A stretch of 64,000 bases of DNA, from assembly GCA_963924555.1 (NCBI GenBank), contig OZ004583.1, forward strand, positions 4,311,501 through 4,375,500, given 5' to 3'. The notes below the pieces were generated by a model. The model made no database searches and was not told the DNA's origin. It saw only the letters and a program-made list of their open reading frames with translations. Position 1 is the first letter of the stretch, and every line of letters begins with the position of its first letter. The DNA is from Crambe crambe. Lineage: Eukaryota; Porifera; Demospongiae; Poecilosclerida; Crambeidae. This document shows, one piece after another, positions 1 to 13,600 of this stretch. The translations under genes and the position numbers were made by a program.

Positions 1-19
1 AATGCCTTAACTATGTTAC

Positions 20-3000
20 CTCCAGAGCTTCCATGGCCAATATTCTCCAATCACCTTCTGTCACCCCCAAACATGCTATCTTGTATGCCTCTCTACAAAG
101 TGAATTAGATACTAAAGTTGATTTATAATCCACACAGGGGTTGCCTCTATAATGGCAGGGATTAATAGTAATGTGACTACTATAACATACTTGTAATTTT
201 TTCGTTCAAGGAACTGGATCATTGAGACAGACTGCATAAACACCAATAAAGATGGTATAGCTAGTGGTCATGAATTTTTAATTCTTTCCTACCTGGGGAA
301 CATCCACACGAGTCATGGAAAAAAAATTCAGACAAAATATTTGAGTGCCACTGAAACCAACAACGAAGCCCTAGATAAGTAATAAAATAAAAATTAATAA
401 ATAATTGTGTACTATACTGGAAAATTTGATATAGGTTTAAAATACATGGCTCAGATAGTACTCTGTGCATACCTGTTGTTTCAGTTGATGGACTGGGAAA
501 TTGCTGGCCTTTATACTGAGATAACCACTGCCACTAAAGCATAACATATCCTGCACACACAGCAAGAGAATTTATATTACTGCATGCACTAATTACACAA
601 GTAAGGGAAAAAGGATTTCGTGAAATGAAAAAAGATGTAGGGATGACCACTGCTCAAAAAAGAAGAAGGATGGAAATGGGATCAATCTTTGTTCTGTATA
701 TCCAGCCAATAATCCCTACATATACGTATATTACTACACTATAATCTGAAGCTACCCGACGTATACGTAGGGATTGTTGGCTGGATATACAGAACAAAGA
801 TTTCCATCCTTCTTGTTTCCTTACTTTTTTGAGCAGTGGTCATCCCTACATCTTTTTTCATTTCACGAAATGCTTTTTCCCTTACCTCTCTTTTATGGTT
901 TTAGCTATGTATAGAGTTCATTCTTCTATGTGTATGCAGGGACAGATGAAAGAAGAATAGTTCTCCAATAGCATACCAGCCCAATCATTATCAATGAGTC
1001 AAGGTGTTGTTATTGTTGAGCTATACTTGGAGGTCGAAGATGCTGAAATAGAGTCTACCAGTAGATGGATTGGTGAATCTAAATCCCCGAGTTGATTCAG
1101 TAGTCTATCACCGGTACCATTATCTAGAGCTAGCTAGCAGCTAGAGACAGCTGAGTAATATTATAATTTCAAATAATTGGATATCAAATACATGCGCATA
1201 CATATTATAGAAAAGATGGCTTCCACTAATTGAATTAGTCAAGTGCTGTGCTCCGTAGTGTCTCCTTTTTCATCGACTCTTTCGAGGATCAACGAGTAGA
1301 AAAGATCGTAGTTCGTAGAATTTGGAGTGGATTTATCCAGAAATCATAGCTGTAGCTTGAGTGATTCGAGAGATATGGTTGTCTAAGAAGAAGAATAAGA
1401 AGAATAATAATAGAGAAGAAGAAGAATCCAGCGATTTACCTGCTTGCCATATTTCTGAAATGGTACGCTCCCTGGTCCTGAAACTTGGTCTGCACATTGT
1501 CTAGTAGGCTGGATAATCATTCACAGTAGCTTTTGTTAGGTCTAAGTGGGGGAACTAGAATTTCACTTTCGTATTAGTCTATAGGCGGTGCGCGCGGCCG
1601 TCCGAGTCATCCCTACATACAATAAGTCAATTACCTCATATTGATTATTCCACGATACACTGGTAGCATTGGGTTCTTGGTAAAGGAGCTGCTTAGTTGT
1701 GAGATCATACACCATCAAAATACTGTTTTCATCCACTACTGCAAGCTTGGATCGGCTGCATAATAGAAAAATCATAGGCATGTTATGGATATGTTGTGAA
1801 AGTGAGTTTATTTAGAACATGGCTTGATTGATTCCTGCAATCTGATTGGTCAGTTAGAGGTAGACTAGTTCACTTATTTACTGGGAGGTGTCTACATATA
1901 TACTTACCTCCTCTCAGGGCATAGGTAAGTCTACATATATTCACTCCGTGCCTGATTAGAACTTAGCAACGCACTAACCGTTTCCAAGGAAGTAGCTGTA
2001 GCGCTGAGATTTTATGGCAAGAACAACGTAGACATCACAGATGAACTGAACAACCCCAGCGTATTCTAAGGTAAGGCCAGGGCCAGGACCAGGGATGGAG
2101 CTCGAGTGAGGTAGAGGGCAGCTTGGGTTGCTACAGTAGTCTAGCTCGTCTGTTATGTCTCGGTTGTTCACGTCAAATAGTCTAAGCATGGCGAGTCGCC
2201 GAGTATTTGAAACTAGCTAGCTAGCTATAGCGCTAGGTTGTCAAGGTTATTGCCATGTTCTAAATTAGTTAGACACCTCGACCAACGGGATCTACCGTCT
2301 GTATAAACCCTCAGGCCCCTAGTAGCACCCTCGCTACGCTCGGGACGCTACAGCCCAGGGCCTTCGGGTTTATACAGACGGTAGATCCCTCGGTCTCGTT
2401 GTCTAACTATTATTTCGACACAAATATTTATCCCCAGCAACTATGGACCCATGTTGACTTCTAATAGTGTGTGGAGCATGTGCTTAGTTATTGGGAGATT
2501 TTTAATTGACATTGCATTTTGACTTATGAATATCTACATAATTGATTAACCAGTGTCTCACCTTAAGCTTAGGTCCATGCAACGTATAGCACTTTGTTGC
2601 TTGAGGAGAAGGTTGGGGAAAGGATTATTCACAAAGATCCTAAAAATTTGACCATTTCTCAGTCCCACAAGAATCGATTCCTTTCCTACTGGTCCCCCAA
2701 CCACTTTAATATAGCGAATCTGTACATCCAGAACCCATTCCCTACAATATTTTTTAGTTACACATACACTGCAACTGGCTACTGCAAGATTAACTACAAA
2801 TTACCTCTCCTTTTCACCAGAAAATGTGAAGCAATTTAAAGTTTGCTCCTGACAAAGAATGACATGAGAACTACAGACAACCAATAAACTACAGTCCTTC
2901 TTGTGCACAAATTTATTCTGGATTTAAAATAAAAATATGAAAAATCTTCTAGTGACAATGATCCTACATGTACCTTAATTTTGTACTTCATATCTTGTGA

Positions 3001-6000
3001 ATCATCTGAATTTAGCTCATACACTATAATTTTTTCAGGGAGCTGAATCTGTGGAAGGTTAGGTCATATCAGCATTAATTTTATGGAATTGAATAATCAG
3101 TGAACTGTCTAACCGCAAGTCTGTTCTTGTATACTGCTATCTTTTTGACCAAATCACGACACTTAATGTGGACCATTTCTTCAGTTACCAGATTCTGGAC
3201 CACAACTTCTGTCATTCGCTCACGATATGCATACCTAATCATATTATGCAGATATGCAGATGAGATGCAGCCTCATCTTCAGGCCTTCCTCCATAAAAGG
3301 AAGGCCTATAGGTTTGAGGTCAAGCATTTTGATTGCTCTGATGTTGATCTGGAAGAATCAACATACATATATATATGTGTGCTGTGAATGATACATAAGA
3401 GCAATCAGCCAAATTTAATTCCACATGATAGTCATGCATGCTATTGAAGAGCTGGGTTTGATGGCTGAAGAATCTGCTTTCATAACAATAATTAATGTGA
3501 TGTTCCTGATAACGTGGGGTATAAAAAAACAACAAACCAAAATATACATAGTAATACCTTTCTTTATAAAGACCATGGACTGTACTAAACGTGAGCTGAT
3601 ATAAAGCAATGGTTCCATCTTGGCCACCAATGACCTAGTTTGATTGAAGAATTCATAGTAGGATTCGCAGTAGCTCAAACTGATGATGTCAACTCACCAA
3701 TTGATTAGTGTTTTTGCCAGGACGAATACTTCCCACAGTAGTCCATGAACTAAGCATTTCACCCACTACACCCAAGAATACACCTTCACGTGAGTAAATG
3801 CTAGCCTGTTATGGAAACCAATGTTATTGTAAGTACATAAAAAATATGGTACTGACTTTTCGATTGGTGCCAGTTATCACTGCAAATTCACCAGAAGGAA
3901 AATACCTTAAGCTGGTGGCATCAAAGTTCAAAGTACGGTCTTTGCCAATCTAGAATATTTAGGAAGTCAAATTTTTAAAGAAGAGAAATTATGTGGACTG
4001 TAAATACCTGTCTTCCATTGAGTTGGTAATAACTCATTTTTTGTCCCCAATCACACACAGTCAAGATATCATATTGGTCTTCCCTATTTGGAAATAATAC
4101 ATAAGACTCATGAGATATGGGGAGGTACTGAAATATAGCCATATGCTGGACTAGTGATAGATATATTTCCAAGCGCAATGCTTGATTAGTGGTTATATTA
4201 TTATTGCCAGTTCACACTGGAAGTTACTCAACAGCTGGTCTATGCATTAGTGGGCATCGGCTAGTTGCAATTTGGCTATATATCTTGTGAGCTAATTTGG
4301 TGTTCATCTAGGAACTGAAGTTGGTGGCAGACTCAAAGATGGTGGAAAGTGTATGATTATAGTGGTGAATTTGTATGCTGCAAGGGTTGCTTACAAGAGG
4401 CTTACCCTATCATGGGGTCCTCCATTACCATCAGAAGGAATATCCAAGCCAAATGTCATAAAATATAAGGTATCTAGTTGCCATGTCAGTAATACTTTCT
4501 CATGGCAGACAACGAATACATAGATGAGTAGAATATATAACTATATGCTACTTTGATATTAGTCTTTGGGAATGAAAGTCATCTCATCAGGTGAGGTGGC
4601 ATGGAGGCCACAAGTAGAGCTCACAGGAAGGATTATTAACCAGTACCTTGAAGGATTCCATGATAGACACCAAATTGGACATCCTCCTGGTCGTTCAATT
4701 CTAACCTTCTCCTCAGCATCCTGAAATATGAATACATAGGTGCTATTTTTAAAAGCATGCAGCTCACTAAAAGTATGTTCAGAACCTTTGTCCAGATTGT
4801 TACAGTCCCATTATAGTGTCCAACAGCAAAATATTGGCCATCATTGGTCCAACAACAACTACAACACCGTGAAGACACCTTACTCTTTTGTACTGACTTC
4901 TGATCTGGTTCCCACATTCCTATTGGGGTACAATGATCAATGCAGTTTGCTAAAGGTATTACACACAAATATAAAGTACATTCCTCTGGAATATGGCTGA
5001 ATTTGGGGGTTCCATTATGATCTTACCAATGTCAGTAGCAGTGCAGCTAAGGACTTGCATGGCTACTGGACTGAAAGATAAACACTGGATTGTGTCTGAG
5101 TGGGAAAACTTGAGCTTTCCTTCATATGGATTGCAACCCCAGACAATTACTTGTTTATCAGCACCTCCTGATACAATAGCATCACCTGGAAATTGAAGGA
5201 AATGTATTTCCTGACCACCGTGCTAGACTTGGGGAGAAAGGCTATAGATGATGCATTATTGTTCTTACCACTCCTAGCATATGAAGTACAGTAAATTGTG
5301 TCTCTATGACCTTTCAAACACACTTTCATACGGCCATCTTTTACAGAGTGGATCTGTACAAATGATTAGTGCATAGAGAAATCTATTGGTAAAGAATTGA
5401 AATACCTGCAATTTATTCCCAGAAGCTACTACAAATTCTTCTCCATCAGGCCGAAATGCAATGTCATATATGCTGTTGATTGATATTTAAGGAATATTAT
5501 AAGCAGAATAATAGTCAGGACCACCATCAGCCAAATCTAGTGGCTAAGTTGGGGTTCTAGTCAAGAATTACCAACATTAACTTTATACAGATGCTTCCAT
5601 CCGTTAATGGAAGCATTATTAAATGATATTTTGATACTCTAAGATTTGGCCACTAGTTAGCCTTGTTGCCATGCAGTGATACATATGCTTATTATCAATT
5701 GACCTTTGAACTGTGACAGACGTATGTACAAGTGTAATTTAGCTATAATATTATTACGATTAATAACTAGAGATGCTTGTATAGCATTTAGTTGGGCGAG
5801 CGAGCAGCCTGTGGTCATTTCAATGTACTCCTCCCTCACTTATGATTATACAATGACTTTGTTTTCGATATCTATTCAGGTTGTTAACTGACTTGGTGCA
5901 TTCCCAGTTAGCATCAGAGTGTCTTCTCTGAACCCAGGCTACGGGACTGACGAGGACCCTGGAATGCATGGTAGCACTCCTGTTCAGACTCAGTGGTTAG

Positions 6001-7470
6001 TCTCTCATTATTATGAGCCCTCATTTGCTCTAATCTGGCAGCTCTGTGTTCTGCTGACTCTGCTCTCCTTCTGGCTCTCATTTGCTCTGCTCTTGCAGCC
6101 TTATTTTCTGCTGACTCTGTACATTCCCTCCTCTTGGCTCTATCTCTTGGCTAGTCTTGTTTTTCTCTGTTCCTTTGACTCTGTTCTCCTTCTAGCTCTG
6201 TCTCTTTCATTTCTTTCATGAAGTCTCGCTCTTCTTTGCTCGTCAGTTTCTAGAGGGTGTTCTGGGGCCCTCCTTCGCTTCTTTTCTGGTTCTCTGGGTT
6301 CCATAATACTCGCTACAATAGTGTTTCAATTTCAAGTTTAACGAAAATTATTGCATTAAAGTTATTAGACCAACGTTGCTTAGTAGCTATTTCATGCGCA
6401 TGCGTATTTTAATTGACGTACGTGTACATATAAATATCTCAATTTTCCATTTTGACCAATTAGTGTGGGGCTTCGCTCACTCACCAATAACCCAAGTAGA
6501 AAGTTATGTAGGGATGACAAGTCAAAAAAAATCAATGCCAAAACTCAAGGGAAGACAACTTTCATGTAATGTAATACAATAAGGCCACTATTTATAGAAT
6601 CCTAGTTTCCTGTCCAAGAAGACATCCAAAAGTGCTGCGGGCGGGCGGTTATTATAATTATTCTATTATTGCTTCGTTGTTTGTCTCAAGGGTCCTGTCT
6701 TCATCATTCACCACGGGAAGAGCTGCATGTGAAGCCAAATGTGCGCGCTCTATTGCGCGCATGAGCAATGGCAGGCGCTAGGCAGTAATAATATTTTTTG
6801 ATGCGGTGACATTTTCAATACGCGGGCGGTGGACAGGAAATAATATTCTATTAATAGTGGCCTAATCACATGCAATTGATTTGTAATTATCCCTATTATT
6901 CAGCAAGTGAGCTGATTCTCAGATTATGACTCATTGAAATTAGGTCTACATTCCAAAATGTGCCAGTAGCTCCTGCAAGCTAGATTTTTTTCTACAACAT
7001 TTTGTCAAAGTGGATTATATGTAGGTAAGGATTACAGCTTCCTATGTATGCAGCTGTATGGTTGGGAGTTGAATGAATTGAAGCCCTTTGTCTACTTACT
7101 GGCACATTGCCCTATAGTATTAATGAAGCAATTTACTTGCCCATAGCCATGTATTTTTGTGTGCACAGAGTATTGTGGCTGAATGTACTAGCTATTTACA
7201 CTTAGTAATTGTGTGAAATTAGGTTATTATAGAAGTTTACCAAACCTTTCTTCCTTGCCTACAAAAAAAAAAGGACTTTGGAAATGCCCACAAGAAACAC
7301 CTTGGAAAAAATTATGGCCTGGTATTAGGGCCTGGGGTATTGTTCAGAATGACTTCGCCCATGTCAGAGGGCACATGTAGCTAATTATATCACCAGCTAG
7401 TTATCTTTACTTACCATTGACCTTCATCCCTCTCTTTCAACGTATCAACCCACACCAGCGCTGAACGCAT
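20..7470 (-). CDS. IFT122: Intraflagellar transport protein 122 (IFT-A), N-terminal part, cut by window edge
   Basis: WD40/TPR subunit of the IFT-A complex that drives retrograde ciliary transport. Nineteen exons read on the minus strand: 7470-7415 (ATG at 7470, start MRSALVWVD), 5472-5406, 5353-5269, 5185-5027, 4919-4786, 4720-4647, 4083-4008, 3949-3857, 3805-3698, 3634-3558, 3234-3114, 3048-2974, 2917-2805, 2741-2562, 1755-1635, 550-473, 370-293, 231-191, 92-20. They join in frame to 603 codons. Diagnostic stretches of IFT122 appear in order: [83 protein letters not shown]. The two beta-propellers and the start of the TPR region are present; the rest lies left of the window. Intron 1 is long (7414-5473) and holds a transposon-type relic. 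A further possible exon near 4402-4460 is not needed for the frame. Identity is near certain; single junctions are inferred. Confidence 0.96.
601..885. mobile_element. Fold-back MITE with GTAGGGATGAC-type arms
   Basis: Two arms of roughly 115-130 bp are inverted copies: the left starts AAGGGAAAAAGGATTTCG and the right ends with its complement at 885. Both carry the motif GTAGGGATGACCACTGCTC. No coding capacity. It lies between IFT122 exons. The same arm end recurs near 63520-63555, and related GTAGGGATG ends occur at about 6508, 26740, 27473 and 33615, so a family of related non-autonomous elements is likely. Confidence 0.85.
2268..2407. mobile_element. 140-bp palindromic MITE (GTTAGACAC family), copy 1
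   Basis: Terminal inverted repeats start GTTAGACACCTCGACCAACG and end with a near-perfect complement ending GTCTAAC. A second copy lies at 8399-8550 in the opposite orientation. It sits in an IFT122 intron and has no coding potential. Confidence 0.85.
5914..6304 (-). pseudogene. Arg/Ala/Glu-rich repeat protein fragment, transposon type, one frameshift
   Basis: Read on the minus strand from an ATG at 6304, the frame gives [15 protein letters not shown] followed by copies of an RxxRRxESxEqRxxRL repeat. It hits a stop after about 54 codons. One base out of frame it continues with [20 protein letters not shown] and two more repeat units to a stop at 5914. Repeats of this kind are familiar at the N-terminus of large Helitron-like or unclassified proteins in sponges and cnidarians (recollection, not a search). 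A single-base frameshift and location inside IFT122 intron 1 suggest a decaying insertion. Confidence 0.5.
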
Positions 7471-7671
7471 TTTTACGGCAGATGAAGCTGCCTGGAAGTG
7501 GCCCCCAAGCGCTGGTTCTTATTGCCGCCGAAGAAGTTAGTTATATTCATATGGTGTAGTCATAGAAACCAAGAACGGGGAAACCCCACGCCCGCATGCG
7601 CATGCGGTCAGCTTGCAGAGAGGTAAAGGGTCGGTTCAACGTTAATGCGCATGCGCTATGCATGATACGAT
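7471..7671. promoter_or_regulatory. Divergent promoter of IFT122 and LTA4H with NRF1-like palindromes
   Basis: Only 201 bp separate the start codons of IFT122 (minus) and LTA4H (plus). The stretch is GC-richer than its surroundings and holds the perfect palindrome CCGCATGCGCATGCGG at 7592-7607 and GCGCATGCGC at 7647-7656, both close to the vertebrate NRF1 (alpha-Pal) consensus. The same palindrome recurs at 49516-49525 and 53718-53727 in other promoter-like places of the window. Transcription starts are not visible from sequence. Confidence 0.65.
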
Positions 7672-10600
7672 ATGGAAGAAGACCCCAGCACCCATTGCAA
7701 CCATCGAGAAGTTGTAGTGAAGCACTATCATTGGAGTATAGATGTGGATTTTGATGCCAGAATCCTCCATTGTTCGGCCACTCTTACCATTTCAGCCATC
7801 AGTGGTTGTTCTCAACTTGTAAGTACTGAAATGTAGTCACATCCTTTTCAGTCTGTGCACCATGCAGATACAAGGGTAATCTTGTGGCTAAAACCCCTTT
7901 CATTGAAATGAAAGGGTTGAGAACTTGAGCCTTTTGAGTTGATGTTCAAAATACGATATAAGTATGCATGTAGAAGTGTGTGGAGATGGTGCAGGCACCA
8001 TAGATGATAATCTGGTGTAGTCAGCCCCAAGCGCCGAAGGCGTGAGGGTCTGGTGACACATAATACTTGGACTTGTTCATTTAATCATGTGACATATTCT
8101 GGCATTTAGTGTGAAATGATGTCATGTGTCACTGGATGACGTCATTGAAAAGCGTGTGGAATGCACATGCTGTAATGATGGCTGTAACAACACTGAAAGA
8201 TACTGCCAACAGAGCTGTTGTTAGATTGGGGTACCCATTGGGGTTGAAGCGTGAGCAGTTGGATGCTTTTCTATCTGGATTGTGGCACATGAATTATTGG
8301 AAACGTCATCTGCGCACTTCCTGCCCCCGAACAAGTCCAAGTATTACGTGTCACTAGACCCTGTGCTCAGGGCTGGCTATGCCAGATTACAAATATATGT
8401 TAGACACCGAGACCAAGGGATCTACGATATTTAGAAACCTGGGCTGGGTTAGAGGTCAAATAAATATTACCACGCACCTACCACCGATCGTGCTACTAAG
8501 GGCCTGAGGGTTTCTAAATACCGTAGATCCCGTTGGTCGAGGTGTCTAACTTATTTAGACTATAGCAACTGTTGCTAGCGCCGCAAGCAATTCGCAAACA
8601 AATCACTCGTAGAATGGATGAACTTGGAGCTGACTTTCCCCCGTTCTCGTTCTTTTGTAACGAGATAACGAACTGGCTTTCGGATATAGGCCAAAGCGAA
8701 GCTGAGCTAGCACCGGATGTGCGTACTACGAGACCCACCCTTCCAACTAACGAGCTACCAAGCCGTTTTACTTCAGCTAAGAGTGACGATGAAGTTTCTT
8801 CAGCGAGAAAAAAATCGTCTGTGGAATAAAAATGGAATGGTAACCAGCTCTTGATTTTTTTTTCTGACAAAGAATTCTGTGAATTTAAGGCATCCTTGGA
8901 TGCTGAAATGAAACGTATTCAAGGTTTGGGTATTGGTATCCAAAAAAACAAGCTGAAATAATCACACAAAATGAGGAAGAAATATTGTGGGAAAAAAGGC
9001 CTTCTAGGAGCAAAAGTCCTCAGGTATTGCTTGACACCATTATTTTATTTTTGCTCTACGAAGTGGCAAAGAACACCGCCAACTCCGATCAAATCCCTGC
9101 CAGATTGAAGTGATAGAGAGAAGTGGTGAAAGGCCCTATCTAAGATACACCGAAGAGATATCGAAAAATAGGCCAGGCCTAAAAGGGAGGAAAATGCAGC
9201 TGAAAGTTGTCATTCAGTGGAAAATCCAGAGCGGTGCTTTTTGAGATTGTTCAAATTGTACATCAGTCTTTGCCCAGTAGATAAACCACATCATGCTTTT
9301 TATTTCCAGCCATCTAGCATGCCAACACCATCCTGCTGGTATACAAATAAGCCATTGCGACATAACACACTCCATAAAACAGTAGCCAGGCTATGCAATG
9401 AAGCTGGAATTGGAGGGTTCAAGACGAACCATTCCTTACGAGCTACAGCAGCTTCTCGACTATATCAGCACAGTGTTGATGAACAACTAGTTATGGAGAG
9501 AACGGGAAACAGAAGTATTGAAGGTGTAAGGGGTTATAAGAGGACATCCGATACTCAAAGAGAAGCGCTATCAGATATTTTCAATAACAGCAAGAAAGTG
9601 TGCATGGTCGATTCATCTTTGTTAGTACCTGCTGGATCAGTACCTGTGATACCTGCTGAATCATCTTTGTCCGCAGTACCTACCGGATCATCCTCATCTG
9701 TAATGCATAATACTGTCAAGCAGACCCAAAATAGTTTACCAGGGTTCAGCTTTACTGGGTGTTCTTCTATAAACATTAGCATCAATAACTACACTAACTA
9801 ACTAGCTATAGCTACTGCTATAGCTATGACTTCATTATTGTCTTTCTTCATTTTATCCCTAAAACCTGTATAGGAAACTTGTTATCAATAATAGCCGATT
9901 CTATTATGCCCATGAAGGTGGATTCTATATGTAGAGTCCCTCCACAGAGGGACTCTAAGTGATTTAGAATCCTCACACTCCCCATTATAATAGTAATATA
10001 GTAGCTATAGTCTAAGGGTGAATAGAGAGCATTGTGATATTCATTGCCAGGGTTTCATCTAGAAATTTTGATTAGGGGTGGAAGAATATCTGCGTGCTTG
10101 CATGCAGAAAAAATTTTCCTGGCCACACCCACTTTTGTCTAACCACACTCTTTTTGGTTCTGCCTGTAATGCAGACTTGGTGAAGACTCCCTAGATCAGG
10201 CTATGCACATCAGTAAAGGCTCTCGAAGACTCGAGGCACAGTGCTGGAGGCGACTATGTTGGTGGTACGTTTGTCCATATCTGTGCATGCACATGACCTT
10301 TAATGCATGACCTTTAATGACTGCAAGAGACAGCAGGCAAGTTAACAATTATCTGAGAAAGCAGGCAATCATCTGAGAAGTAACATGAAAGTCATAAACA
10401 GCGAGAACAGAGAGTAGAATCTACACAACTTATGATACAATTGTCTGAAAGATAGCAAACAAGCAGCGAGAGCAGAGAGGATACAATGTTTCTGAAAAGG
10501 CAGCAACAAGAAAGCCTTGAATTGCGAGAGCAGAGGCTACAAAGTAAGCCGGTCATTAATTAAACAGTCATTTGAGATAGCAGCAAGAGAGCCACGAAGA

Positions 10601-13600
10601 GCAAAGTCTCTATTGCCCTAGCATAGAAATTTGTTGACAGATAGTATGATGAATTTCAGATCTTTAGTCTTCAGTATAACTTCTGTATCTACTTGCAAAA
10701 AAATTTCATCAGTAGAATAGCTATCTAAGAAACCGAAAATAAATGCTTGGTGCATATCAAGTCTTATGTGCTGAGGCATCAAGTCTTTTTTAAAGACATA
10801 CTTGTTACAACAAGACTTACAAGTTGAACTTAAATTCTCAGGCACTAAATGCTTTAAAGTCTCATAGAGTCTCATTATAGCTAGCATAAAGCTAAAACTG
10901 ACCTTTTCTGGGACAGTCAGGCCTGTAGCCAGGGGGTTCAATCAAACCCCTTTTTCAAAATGAAATTTTTAAGTGCAAGCATGCATGATGCGCGCATGTA
11001 CGTCACGTGAAAGTCATTTGCACACGCTTGATTGATCAAATTCGCAAAGCGAGAGAAAGAGAACTAGTCTAGAATGGAAAATAGTACTACATACGAAAAA
11101 TTTATGGTCTTGTACATGATGAGGATATCCTCTTTCATTGGTTGGTTAGAGTGTTTGATGGAGTATATATGGGGATTTTCAATTACTCAATGTGTGAGAC
11201 TTCACTCCAACTCATACTATCACATGTTATTATTATGACACATCAGCAGTATTTAACCTATTTTAATATCAGAACCACAATAACCAACGTAGAGAGGGGC
11301 CTACTTCAACCTGTTGCCGTACTGAGTTTAAACACAGGGTGGGTGGGAGGGGAGCTTGAAGGCTTCTGGCTGGCTGGCTCTGACACGCAGACTGAACTGA
11401 CTGCTAAAGCTTGCACATGAACCTCCTAAGTACTAGCTGGCCGGATGTCTGCATGCCACGCCTACTCCTGCCCTGCGTGCACCTCAGAGCTCCTATGTTA
11501 ACCCTGTTTAAACTCCATAATGTAGTACAGAATTAGAATGCTACTGGCTAGTCGGAGTTTGAATCTTCTGTTCTCTCTTTCTTTGTAGAGTGGAGAGTAG
11601 GTGTGATATCTGGCAATGATTATTGCCACTTTTGGAACCTATTTACCAGAGTGTCTGTAGACTTCTCTTATCCTCCTATCTTTCAACTCTGGTGAGGCAT
11701 GCTGTAGAGACTCAAGAAGAGGAGAGGAGTGAAAAGCTTCATAGATCCAATTCTGTAGTCTTGTCCATCATCTGTTGACCAACTGTTCACACGCATGCTC
11801 TCTGACCAATCAATGTGCTATTCCACTGAATGATTATAAAAGTGTAATACGTTGCAAGCTCTATGACCAGCCGATGTCAGATAAATTTCATTTTGCGTCC
11901 AGTACATTTAGTATGGGGAACAGAATTAGCTATAATATTAAGCACTGTATAATAATATTATTATGGCAAACCACCTTCAGTGATATTAATTGCCTATTTA
12001 GTAGAGCACTAAAAGTATATCATTTTGATATAATGTAATGACATGTCAGGTTTTGCAATTCATATTATGACTCCAGTATGTACGTATGAACCATATACTA
12101 GCCATACCATCATCATAATATTATGTAGCATGAGGTTTAAGCAATTTTGCTGGTTATTTTCACTTTTAATACTCTTTCTAGATTTTGGACATAGGCAACC
12201 TTCAAATCAAGTCAGTATTGGATGGAAGTACCAATGTGCCTTTAGAGCATGAAATCATTTCACCTCAACAGGACAGCTTTGGTTGCTCTGTTAGAATCAA
12301 ACTGCTCACTTCTTTGATACAAGTGTGAGTGTCAGTATGTACCTATGGATGTTAATGTAATTACAAGTAAAGCTGTAAACAAGGAAAATGAAAATTGTAA
12401 ACATGAATTTTTCTAAAGTGCAATAAGTACGTAAATTAGTGATGTGTGGGACATACACCACTGAACAACAATGTGGGAATTATAAGAACTATGAGGGTTA
12501 TAAATTGCATTTTGGTACATACCACCAAATGAGTTTGAAATAGTCTTTAGGGGGCTTCGACATCTCGCCTATGCGCTCGTTTTGCAGGTTTCTAAGGAGA
12601 CTACTGAAACTTGCAGAGATAAGCTACGAAGTGGAGTGATTGCTGATCTCCTAAGCTAAAAAGACTAAAATTAATACTTCCTTTTTTTGTGCTAAACTTA
12701 CGATGTTGAAAATAGTTTCACATCCTTCGTTTGCATACGTATAAGACAACTATGGATAGAATTGTCTATATATAACCTAGCTTCCTAGATACACAAATGT
12801 CTAGCTTTAAAATGAACTGCTGAAAGCTCTAGTTCTTGAAGATTTCCAATCCCTTCTACAGGAAGCAACGTGCCAAGTATGGAGTTGCTTCTGATGGGTT
12901 GGCTCTCAGAGCCTGGAGTTGGTTTCGGTGACACTCAACTGGCGCTGATAGTCTACATTATTTTTTTCTAGCTACTAGATTATAGCTATATGGAAATTGA
13001 ATGATAGTCATTATTGTTACTATTATTACTTTCCTGCTTGTATGCCACCTACAAAGGTAACTTCATTCGGGTACAATTTGAAGAGGAGCAAAAAGAGAGT
13101 GTCTTACAGCTGGCCAGTGAAAAGACAGTTTATCAGTTTGCCAATGGCAAGCATTATCCTGCCTTCTCTGTTTGATTTAATTTGTGGTGACGAGGAGAGA
13201 AAATCGTTTATTGTTGTATTACCCTTGTGTGCCTTAATGAATCACGATTGCCATCTCCTTCTCTTACTGCATTTTTAAATTCTAGATACAGAAGCCCCAA
13301 GCCATAGATAATACAGTACCTCCAGTGGATATGAAACGCCCGCATATACGGACTTTTTTGTGGAATAATCACTGTAACACTTGAGGACAATGTTCTCACT
13401 GCAACTGCAGCCCAGTTCTGTCCATTTTATCATTTTCCTTTTCACTCCTTGCAACTTTAGTGCACGGAATTTACTGATATAATAAGTGTAGTAAGTGAAT
13501 GTTACTTAGTTTATAGCTTAAAACTACACCAAAGCATTAAGGAAGATGGTATTATTAATTTTAGTTACTTGGACTGAAATAATACTTTTGTTAGATTATA

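Noticed and set aside
4402..4460. Extra IFT122 exon ([14 protein letters not shown])
   Set aside because: The donor looks good, but no acceptor gives the right phase, and exons 4720-4647 and 4083-4008 already join in frame.
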